A DNA stretch of 5,666 nt, from assembly GCA_021819635.1 (NCBI GenBank), contig JAKAQQ010000070.1, positions 1 through 5,666 on the forward strand, written 5' to 3'. Origin of the DNA: Pseudomonadota bacterium. Its GTDB lineage: Bacteria; Pseudomonadota; Gammaproteobacteria; JAKAQQ01. A program made the translations under genes and the position numbers. How positions within the stretch are numbered: the stretch's first letter is position 1; every line of letters starts with the position of its first letter. Below the pieces are notes generated by a model. The model saw only the letters and a program-made list of their open reading frames with translations, made no database searches and was not told where the DNA came from. Shown piece by piece: positions 1-5,198 of the stretch.

Positions 1-467
1 TAGACGAGAGTTCCCCCGAAAGGGCTCCACGTCACCAAGGAGACCACGGGATGCCGCACGGGGTGAGGCACGCGTCCCAACCACCGTGGGAGATGGGCGC
101 GAAGAGATACGTAGAGCCGCGCGCGCCCTTTGCGGGTGACGGCCCGTTTCAGAAGAATCCGGTCGGTGCCGGCACGGAAGTCGATCGGGACGCCGGTTTT
201 GATGGAAAGAATCTCGCCGAAATGCACCAGCGCGCTCCCGCGCCGCACCACGATCGCGCTGACGGGAGCAAAGCGCAGGAGTCGGGCCAACCTGACCACG
301 AGGGCCTGCTGTTCCCGAGGCCGGTGAACGGGGGCGGCGGGCAGGCTCAAAAGATAGAACACCCGGCGTTCCCGGGCAAGGCTGTAGGCGCGGACTCCAA
401 GAACAAGAAACGCGGCCGCAACAAGGAGGGACCCCATGAAGAGCGTACGGCGGCGGATGTCCGACAT
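1..467 (-). CDS. Unidentified membrane-anchored protein (N-terminal part; 3' end at or beyond window edge)
   Basis: The reading frame opens at ATG 467-465 and stays open for 155 codons to position 3. The last two bases at the edge read TA, so the next outside base decides between a stop (TAA/TAG) and tyrosine. The start is supported by GGAG at 477-474, six bases upstream. The N-terminus is a classic signal anchor: a basic stretch (DIRRRTLF) followed by a hydrophobic segment at about residues 9-25 (MGSLLVAAAFLVLGV), then a basic region. This predicts one N-terminal membrane helix with the rest outside the cytoplasm. The remainder is rich in Arg, Val and Leu, with no cysteine and no motif I recognise; a stretch near residues 70-110 (VVRRGSALVHFGEI, then IKTGVPIDF) looks like beta structure. 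It is divergent from the GT2 gene with a 72-bp gap, so a role in the cell envelope is possible. That is inference from position only. Confidence 0.72.
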   Translation of the reverse strand, partial: MSDIRRRTLFMGSLLVAAAFLVLGVRAYSLARERRVFYLLSLPAAPVHRPREQQALVVRLARLLRFAPVSAIVVRRGSALVHFGEILSIKTGVPIDFRAGTDRILLKRAVTRKGRARLYVSLRAHLPRWLGRVPHPVRHPVVSLVTWSPFGGTLV

Positions 468-539
468 GCCCAACTCCGAGGAGATCGATGCCCTTATGAT
501 ACGATCGCACGTGAACTCCTGCGGTTCGTCTTGCACGCC
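468..539. promoter_or_regulatory. Divergent intergenic region with overlapping -10-like hexamers
   Basis: This 72-bp gap separates two divergent genes. It holds an AT-rich patch in otherwise GC-rich DNA. On the plus strand TATGAT lies at 495-500, which would start transcription near 507, about 33 bases before the GT2 start. On the minus strand TATCAT lies at 501-496, which would start near 489, about 22 bases before the anchored-protein start and its GGAG site. Neither has a recognisable TTGACA-like -35 box at the normal spacing, so this rests on the -10 matches and the gene arrangement only. Confidence 0.3.
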
Positions 540-1343
540 ATGCCGCCCCCCCATCTGACCGCCGTCGTTCTCGCCCGCGATGAAGCGGACAACCTTGAGG
601 CGCTTCTGCCCACACTGGGCTTCGCCGACCGCGTTCTCGTCGTCGATGGAGGAAGCCGGGACGCCACGGCCGTCGTGGCCCGCCGTCACGGCGCCGACGT
701 GTTGGTGGCCGAAGATTGGCAAGGCTACGGTGTTCAGCGTCGCCGAGCCGAGGAGGAGATCCACGACGGATGGATCTTCATGGTCGATGCCGACGAGCGT
801 GTGACGCCCGCGCTCGCCCGGGAAATCCGCGAGGCTGTGGCGTCGTCACCGGAGCCCGCGGTCTACACGGTTCCGCGCACGACTTGGGTGTTCGGGCGCT
901 ATCTGCACCACGGGGGGTGGTATCCGGACGAAGTCGCGCGGTTGTACACGAAGGGAGCGGCCGCGTACGACGCGCGCCCCGTCCACGAACGGCTCCTGCC
1001 CGGGAAAGGCGTCCCGGTCCGACGTCTCCGAACACCTCTTCTGCACTACTCGTACCGCGACCTCGAGCATTACTTGATCAAGTCCGCACGTTACGCCGCC
1101 CTTTCCGGAGCCGCCAAAAAGTCCCGTGGGGAGCACGGGAGCCTCGCCCGCGGCATCTTGCACGGAACATGGGGTTTTCTTCGTATGTACTTGATAAAGC
1201 ATGGGTTTCTAGATGGGAAGCAGGGTTTTTTGATTGCGGTTCTCTCCGCCCACTCGATCTTCTGCAAATACGCCGACATCTGGGTTCGGGATCAAGCCCC
1301 TCCGAATCCGGAGGCGTGCGATATTCCCGAGGCGAAAACCTGA
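540..1343 (+). CDS. GT2 family glycosyltransferase, WaaE/KdtX type (LPS core glucosyltransferase-like)
   Basis: This 267-residue protein resembles the family that adds a beta-1,4-linked hexose to the lipopolysaccharide inner core from a nucleotide sugar on the cytoplasmic face of the inner membrane. The GT-A fold is visible in order: first strand AVVLARDEADN (8-18), the nucleotide-binding VVDGGSRD (34-41), the family signature DWQGYGVQ (59-66), the metal-binding DADE (83-86), and PVHE (147-150). The C-terminal third has the usual aromatic, amphipathic pattern (FLRMYLIKHGFLDGKQG) that probably lies on the membrane. Length is normal for the family. The frame stays open upstream to position 51, but family homology begins only just after ATG 540, and the upstream part is antisense to the neighbouring gene. 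No Shine-Dalgarno is visible before 540; TTG at 531 is an alternative start. It is convergent with a GT9 heptosyltransferase-like gene, fitting an LPS core locus. The donor sugar cannot be read from sequence. Confidence 0.9.
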   Translation: MPPPHLTAVVLARDEADNLEALLPTLGFADRVLVVDGGSRDATAVVARRHGADVLVAEDWQGYGVQRRRAEEEIHDGWIFMVDADERVTPALAREIREAVASSPEPAVYTVPRTTWVFGRYLHHGGWYPDEVARLYTKGAAAYDARPVHERLLPGKGVPVRRLRTPLLHYSYRDLEHYLIKSARYAALSGAAKKSRGEHGSLARGILHGTWGFLRMYLIKHGFLDGKQGFLIAVLSAHSIFCKYADIWVRDQAPPNPEACDIPEAKT

Positions 1344-1355
1344 GGCACGCTTCAG

Positions 1356-1393
1356 CGCCGGCGCCCGGGGCGGAACCGGGGCGCTTCCCGGCG
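1356..1393. terminator. Possible bidirectional hairpin terminator between convergent genes
   Basis: Only 50 bp separate the stops of the GT2 and GT9 genes. Within them CGCCGG (1356-1361) can pair with CCGGCG (1388-1393), and inside that GCGCCC (1361-1366) with GGGCGC (1379-1384), giving a long GC-rich hairpin with a small TTC bulge. The plus-strand side is followed by a short mixed T-containing stretch (TTATTCCTT) rather than a clean T run, so intrinsic termination is plausible but not proven. Confidence 0.35.
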
Positions 1394-2467
1394 TTATTCC
1401 TTGACCGGACCGAAATGGCGGGCGAGAAATTCCCGGATCGCGGCGTGGTCTTCGGGGCCGGGAGGGTCCAGCGCGTCCCGACCGCGGTCCAAGGGCCGTG
1501 TCACCGCCAGATGATCGCCGGGTTTCCCGGGAGGGTTCCACCGGGTCGCGTTGGCGGAACGCTTTTCAGGGAAGAATCCGACGGTGGGAATCCCCAGGCA
1601 GGCCGCGAGATGCAGGGGGCCTGTCGATCCGGAGACAAAAGCGTTCACCGCGCTCAAATCGAGAGCAAAGCTGTCCAGCCCCTGCAAAGATTCATGGAAA
1701 GAGTTCGGGATGCCTCCCTCCTCCAGCCGCTCGCACAGGCTCCTGGCCCGTTGCCTGTCCTCGCGGTCTGGCCCGGACGTCACCAGGAGGAACGAAGAGG
1801 GGATCGCGTCCACAATTGCCCGTCCAAGTTGCCCGTACCCCTCCACAGAGAGGTTGTGGGCCGACCCCCTGTGCCCCGGATGGACGGCGATGAGATGCGC
1901 CCGCTCGTGGATCCGGTGGCGGGTGTGAATCTCTCGACGGCGCTCCCTTGTCCGTTCGGGGGGAAACACCAGGTACGGGGGAGCGGGCACTTCCGGCGGC
2001 CGCCCCCCCCAGAGCGCGAGGGCGTAGGCGGCCAAATCCAGGTTGTAACGGTACTCGGGCTGCAACGATTGGGAGCGGTGCTGCGGCAAACGGTGTGTGT
2101 GAAAGATCCGGGCGAGCTTGACGGCCGGGGCAATACGGACGGGAACGCGTGCGCGACGAAACGCCCGCGCGGTGTAGTAGTGCGAAAAAAAACTGACGAC
2201 CGCGTCGGGGCGGCCTTCCTCGAGCCGCTTCGCCAGTGCGTCGGACGCCCCCTTGTCACGCACCGGGTGCGGGACGACAAGAAGGTCGTCCACGCTGGGG
2301 CAAAGCCGTGCAATACCGGACGTGTACTCGGGCACGAGGACCACGATCCGGGTGTGGGGCAGCCCCTTTCTCAAAAGCGCAAAGGCGGGCCAAGCCAGCA
2401 TGAAGTCCCCGAGACGGTCGTCACGAACGACCAGAAGCGTACGGGGCGGAGGGGGGGGCGGGCTCAT
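1394..2467 (-). CDS. GT9 family glycosyltransferase (ADP-heptose:LPS heptosyltransferase-like)
   Basis: This 357-residue protein has the two-domain GT-B layout of WaaC/WaaF/WaaQ-type heptosyltransferases, which transfer heptose from ADP-heptose to the lipopolysaccharide inner core at the cytoplasmic membrane. The N-terminal domain opens with LLVVRDDRLGDFML (11-24); D21 of the RLGD motif matches the family's conserved N-terminal aspartate. The C-terminal domain has the strand IAVHPGHRGS and the donor-binding signature STGPLHLAA (281-289). In the classical enzymes this reads DTG-xx-H; here Ser281 stands in for the Asp, as I recall for some other GT9 members. I chose ATG 2467 because homology begins right after it; TTG 2512 is an in-frame alternative. 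Neither has a convincing Shine-Dalgarno, and the bases before 2467 are pyrimidine-rich. Residues 3-8 are six prolines. The gene lies 83 bases downstream of a tRNA-Ser on the same strand and is convergent with the GT2 gene. Confidence 0.9.
   Translation of the reverse strand: MSPPPPPPRTLLVVRDDRLGDFMLAWPAFALLRKGLPHTRIVVLVPEYTSGIARLCPSVDDLLVVPHPVRDKGASDALAKRLEEGRPDAVVSFFSHYYTARAFRRARVPVRIAPAVKLARIFHTHRLPQHRSQSLQPEYRYNLDLAAYALALWGGRPPEVPAPPYLVFPPERTRERRREIHTRHRIHERAHLIAVHPGHRGSAHNLSVEGYGQLGRAIVDAIPSSFLLVTSGPDREDRQRARSLCERLEEGGIPNSFHESLQGLDSFALDLSAVNAFVSGSTGPLHLAACLGIPTVGFFPEKRSANATRWNPPGKPGDHLAVTRPLDRGRDALDPPGPEDHAAIREFLARHFGPVKE
2451..2458 (-). repeat. Eight-base C/G homopolymer in codons 4-6 of the GT9 gene
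   Basis: The coding strand reads eight consecutive C bases a few codons after the start, encoding part of the six-proline run. Slippage by one base would shift the frame and switch the protein off. The same gene carries two more eight-base runs: G8 on the coding strand (2010-2003, codons 153-155) and T8 (2192-2185, codons 92-95). Confidence 0.9.
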
Positions 2468-2545
2468 GCGGAGGAGAAGGAGGCATCCGGAGGGATATTC
2501 GGGATCGTTCAAACCCGGATCTCGTGGCGCCTTGACTCACGCCAG

Positions 2546-2642
2546 AACCGCGGAGGCGGTGGGATTCGAACCCACGGTACCACAGGGGCACGGCTGATTT
2601 CAAGTCAGCTGCGTTCAACCACTCCGCCACGCCTCCGCGGTT
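2546..2642. repeat. 13-bp perfect inverted repeat that extends the tRNA acceptor stem
   Basis: AACCGCGGAGGCG at 2546-2558 is the exact reverse complement of the 13 bases at 2630-2642. Seven base pairs are the tRNA acceptor stem. The other six lie outside it and would pair the 5' leader with the discriminator base and the 3' trailer in a longer precursor. Confidence 0.85.
2551..2636 (-). tRNA. tRNA-Ser, anticodon UGA
   Basis: This 86-nt gene reads serine codons UCA and UCN family members. The acceptor stem pairs GGAGGCG (2636-2630) with CGCCTCC (2558-2552), followed by discriminator G at 2551. The D arm contains GAGTGGTTGAA. The anticodon stem is GCTGA/TCAGC with loop CTTGAAA and anticodon TGA at 2602-2600. 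The long variable arm expected for serine tRNAs pairs GTGCC with GGTAC (one G-U pair). The T arm is GTGGG-TTCGAAT-CCCAC. CCA is not encoded: CGG follows on the tRNA strand. The gene sits between the MFS and GT9 genes, all on the same strand. Confidence 0.97.
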
Positions 2643-2648
2643 ATTGTA
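2643..2648 (-). promoter_or_regulatory. Possible -10 box for tRNA-Ser
   Basis: On the tRNA strand TACAAT (2648-2643) differs from TATAAT at one base. Its last base would be -7, placing +1 at about 2636, the first base of the mature tRNA. No TTGACA-like -35 box is seen at 16-18 bases spacing, so the call rests on one hexamer in a GC-rich region. Confidence 0.35.
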
Positions 2649-2668
2649 GCGGCGGGCACGGGGACGGG

Positions 2669-2681
2669 CACTCTGAGTGCG
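2669..2681. repeat. 13-bp palindrome downstream of the MFS gene
   Basis: GCACTCTGAGTGC is a perfect six-base inverted repeat around one central base, 11 bases past the MFS stop and upstream of the tRNA. As RNA it could fold as five pairs with a three-base loop, but no T run follows, so it is a weak terminator at best. It could instead be an operator half-site pair. Function unknown. Confidence 0.4.
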
Positions 2682-2691
2682 GTGTTTCCGA

Positions 2692-3906
2692 CTACGGGGT
2701 GCGTCGCCGCAGCCGTCCTTGACGGTGGAGAGCGTACGCGGCCACGACGCTGCAGGCCAGGGAGAAAACAACCACGCCGCTTGGATTGCTCCGCTCGAGC
2801 CAACCGATCGCCCCTCCTCCGACCATCCAGGACGCCCCGTACACCGCGTCGAAGATGCCGAAAAGGCGGGCACGGCCCGCCGCCGTGGGCGCGTAACGCG
2901 CGACGGCGGCGTGGAGCATCCCCCCCATGGCGCCCACGCTCAAACCCCACCCCGTCAACCCGAGCGCCAGGGACACGAACGAGGGGCGGCCAGAACTCAA
3001 GGCGAACATCGTCGCCGGGACGAGCACGACCAGAAACCGAAAGACCGGGGTACCGTAACGGTCGTAAAGCCGCCCGAAGACGAGGGCGGAAAGCGCGCTT
3101 ACGGCCATGGCCCAGGCAAAACCCATCGCGATCGAGCGCGCCGTCCACCCGCCGTGCGCCATGAGGGTGTAACCGAAAAGAATCATGGGGGCCAGGCCCA
3201 TGACCAAAGCGCCGCCCAGCACGCACAACCAGAAGAAGCCCCGTGACCCCAGCGAATCATCGGTCTTCGTGGCGGGATCTTTCGCGGGGGCGGGGCCCGT
3301 ACCCCACCCCCTTCTGTGGACGCCCAGCGCGACGGTCAGCATGAGCAACGCCGCGACGGCCGGGACGAAGAGCCAGAGAAACGCCTGCGCGTATCCGCCC
3401 GCGAGCGCCGCGGCGACAAGGAGCGGGCCCGCCACGGCGCCCATCTGGTCAAACGCCTCGTGCAGTCCAAACACTCTGCCTAAGCCGAGCTCGTCACCGG
3501 CGTCGGCCAGCAAGGCTTTCTTCGCCGGGCTGCGCAGCCCCCGACCCAGGCGCTCGAGCAGCAGAAGCGCGACGGCCATGTCAAGACGGTGAACAAACGC
3601 AAGGAGCGGGAGCGCCACGAGATTGATGAAATAGCCGGTGTAAAGAAGAACCCCACGGGAGCGTGCGGTTCTTGCCCACAGGCCGGCCGGGTAGCGAACC
3701 GCGTAACCAAGAAACTCCCCCGCCCCGGCCACCAGGCCCACGGCCACGGGGCCCGCGCCGAGCATGAGGAAAAACGGTCCCAGAAGACTTCGTCCGCCCT
3801 CGTAGGTGGCGTCCGCAAAGAAACTCACCACCCCCAGCAAGACAACAAAACGGAACGCCCTCGCGTGGCGCCGCGTGTTCGAACGGTCCGCGGACTCCCG
3901 GCTCAC
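2692..3906 (-). CDS. Major facilitator superfamily (MFS) transporter, substrate unknown
   Basis: This 404-residue inner-membrane protein has the MFS layout: two hydrophobic halves joined by a hydrophilic loop at about residues 196-222. TM1 (about 18-36) ends in SFFADATYEGGRSLLGPF, with charged D32 and E36 near the pore side. The loop after TM2 (RYPAGLWARTARSRG, 71-85) is a degenerate MFS motif A. ERLGRGLRSPAKKALLADA (118-136) is a Gly/Arg-rich motif seen in a subgroup of bacterial and archaeal MFS proteins. The second half repeats a motif-A-like loop (FGRLYDRYG). The GTG start at 3906-3904 is favoured because AGGGGG (3919-3914) sits seven bases upstream and the preceding in-frame residues are Arg-rich and unlike an MFS N-terminus. 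It is divergent from the kinase gene and upstream of tRNA-Ser on the same strand. The context does not reveal the substrate; export of a small molecule or drug is only a guess. Confidence 0.9.
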   Translation of the reverse strand: MSRESADRSNTRRHARAFRFVVLLGVVSFFADATYEGGRSLLGPFFLMLGAGPVAVGLVAGAGEFLGYAVRYPAGLWARTARSRGVLLYTGYFINLVALPLLAFVHRLDMAVALLLLERLGRGLRSPAKKALLADAGDELGLGRVFGLHEAFDQMGAVAGPLLVAAALAGGYAQAFLWLFVPAVAALLMLTVALGVHRRGWGTGPAPAKDPATKTDDSLGSRGFFWLCVLGGALVMGLAPMILFGYTLMAHGGWTARSIAMGFAWAMAVSALSALVFGRLYDRYGTPVFRFLVVLVPATMFALSSGRPSFVSLALGLTGWGLSVGAMGGMLHAAVARYAPTAAGRARLFGIFDAVYGASWMVGGGAIGWLERSNPSGVVVFSLACSVVAAYALHRQGRLRRRTP

Positions 3907-4109
3907 GCGCTTGCCCCCTGTTTCGGGATTGTTTGAGCCCAGTATACAAAGGCGACCCCGCCTTCTCCGTCCACGCTTCGGCGGCGTGACCCGCGTGCAA
4001 ACACGGCCGGCCTGATTCCGCTCGCGCCTATAATGGGCAGGGACCCGCCGGTTTCGTACCCGCGGCCCGCCTGTGCACACTCTTTCCCCACCCGGGGCGT
4101 CGGTCCCCC
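3907..4109. promoter_or_regulatory. Divergent promoter region between the MFS and kinase genes
   Basis: This gap holds one candidate -10 box in each direction. On the plus strand TATAAT at 4029-4034 is a perfect consensus match; +1 near 4041 would give a leader of about 69 bases before ATG 4110. On the minus strand TATACT (3946-3941) would start transcription near 3934, about 28 bases before GTG 3906. Neither has a convincing -35 box at 16-18 bases. GGCCGGCC, an eight-base palindrome, lies at 4005-4012 at the -35 position of the plus-strand promoter and could be a protein site, though such words are common in GC-rich DNA. I see no riboswitch or other RNA. Confidence 0.42.
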
Positions 4110-5198
4110 ATGACAGAACCAGCCGTTTCTTTCTCTGCCCCCGGGAAAATCATCGTGATCGGGGAGTACGCCGTTCTGGAAGGCGGGGCGGCCTACGTCC
4201 GTGCCGTGGACGTGCGGGCCCGGGCCCGCGTCCGACCTCGAGCCGCGGGATCCCTCCTTGAGGCACCGGATATCGGTGTTCCCGCCATTGAATTTTCCAC
4301 CGCCCCCGGGGGACACATCCTCTGGCAGGGGGCGGAACAATCGCCGTCTCGGGTCCCGTCGGCGCTCGGTCTCGCAGCGGCCGTCCTGTCCGACGCCTTC
4401 TCCGACGCCCCTCCCCGCCCGTGCCGCATTGGACTCGATACCTCGGAGTTTTTTGGCGAAACCAGACAGGGGGCGCGTGAAAAAATCGGGCTCGGCTCGA
4501 GCGCGGCGGTCACGGTTGCGCTCCACGCCGCCGCCCGGCGGTGGGCGTGCGGCGAGGACGCCGGGCCCCACGACGTCGCGTCCACGCTCGTTCGGCTTCA
4601 GGCGCTGCACCGCCACCATCAGGGGGGGCGGGGAAGCGGACTGGATATTGCCGCAAGCCTCCACGGCGGAACGTTTGTCTACCGGCGCGGGGATCCCCAT
4701 CCCGCCCTGATCCCGGTGCCGCTCCCGCCCGGACTTGAACTCCTGTGCGTCTGGAGCGGGCGCTCCGCGTCGACGGGCGGGTTTCTTGAGCGTCTGTCCG
4801 TCTGGCGTCGCCGCAACGAGCGGGCGTACGAGCGCTACATGGGAGAACTGTCACGGATTGCCGAAGACGGCATCAAGGCGGCCACGTCCCGCGATCCCGC
4901 AGCCTTCCGCATGGCGCTGCGCGAATACACGCGCTCTCTCGACGGCCTCGGGGCAGCCACGTCGCTTCCGATCGTCTCGCCGGTCCATCGACGGATCGAG
5001 CGCCTGGCCTCGAAACACGGGCTCACATACAAGCCCTCGGGAGCCGGCGGAGGCGATATCGGTATCGCCGTGGCCGACGATCCCCGGGCCACCCGGCGCT
5101 TCCAGGAGGCCGTCGAAAGCGACGGGTTCCTCGTCCTCTCGTGCCCGGAGACCCCGGTAGGGCTCCGGTACGAGGAGGAGACGGGGGACGCGGGCTAG
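4110..5198 (+). CDS. mvaK2: GHMP kinase, probable phosphomevalonate kinase
   Basis: This 362-residue cytoplasmic enzyme probably phosphorylates 5-phosphomevalonate with ATP, making the diphosphate in the mevalonate route to isopentenyl diphosphate. All three GHMP motifs are present. Motif 1 is SAPGKIIVIGEYAVLEGG (9-26); GEYAVLE is typical of phosphomevalonate kinases, where mevalonate kinases usually have GEHAVV. Motif 2, the ATP-binding loop, is KIGLGSSAAVTVA (125-137). GSGLDIAAS (176-184) supplies the likely catalytic D179. Motif 3 is KPSGAGGGDIGIAV (308-321), close to the SGAGGGD-G-IA form of bacterial MvaK2. Length fits that family. ATG 4110 begins just before motif 1; no strong Shine-Dalgarno precedes it, and I saw no better in-frame start. 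The other mevalonate genes, often clustered with it, are not in this window. The stop overlaps that of convergent hpnH. Another GHMP kinase with a related small substrate is the main alternative. Confidence 0.8.
   Translation: MTEPAVSFSAPGKIIVIGEYAVLEGGAAYVRAVDVRARARVRPRAAGSLLEAPDIGVPAIEFSTAPGGHILWQGAEQSPSRVPSALGLAAAVLSDAFSDAPPRPCRIGLDTSEFFGETRQGAREKIGLGSSAAVTVALHAAARRWACGEDAGPHDVASTLVRLQALHRHHQGGRGSGLDIAASLHGGTFVYRRGDPHPALIPVPLPPGLELLCVWSGRSASTGGFLERLSVWRRRNERAYERYMGELSRIAEDGIKAATSRDPAAFRMALREYTRSLDGLGAATSLPIVSPVHRRIERLASKHGLTYKPSGAGGGDIGIAVADDPRATRRFQEAVESDGFLVLSCPETPVGLRYEEETGDAG

Noticed and set aside
51..539. In-frame upstream extension of the GT2 protein
   Set aside because: The residues are low-complexity and unrelated to GT2 enzymes, and they are antisense to the anchored-protein gene, which has its own start and Shine-Dalgarno. 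Family homology begins just after ATG 540.
2468..2484. Strong purine-rich GGAGGAGAAGGAGG on the plus strand that looks like a ribosome site
   Set aside because: No ATG or GTG at suitable distance opens a credible plus-strand gene; it is the complement of the GT9 leader.
2468..2512. TTG start at 2512 adding 15 residues to the GT9 protein
   Set aside because: The extra residues precede the normal first strand of the family and have no convincing ribosome site; kept only as an alternative start.
2551..2636. tRNA-Ser as an integration (attB) site for a mobile element
   Set aside because: No integrase gene, no direct repeat of the tRNA 3' end and no phage-like genes are present in the window.
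716..2722. Long open frame on the plus strand (about 668 codons) running through the GT2 gene and antisense to the GT9 gene and tRNA
   Set aside because: Its translation is rich in Arg, Gly and Pro with no family motifs, and it crosses a certain tRNA and two genes with clear signatures. Such shadow frames are expected in GC-rich DNA.
3907..4080. 58-residue N-terminal extension of the MFS protein
   Set aside because: It is Arg-rich, covers the likely promoter region, and GTG 3906 has a well-spaced AGGGGG upstream.
4193..4854. Several open frames antisense to the kinase gene
   Set aside because: All are Arg/Pro/Ala-rich and lack motifs, while the sense frame has three intact GHMP motifs.
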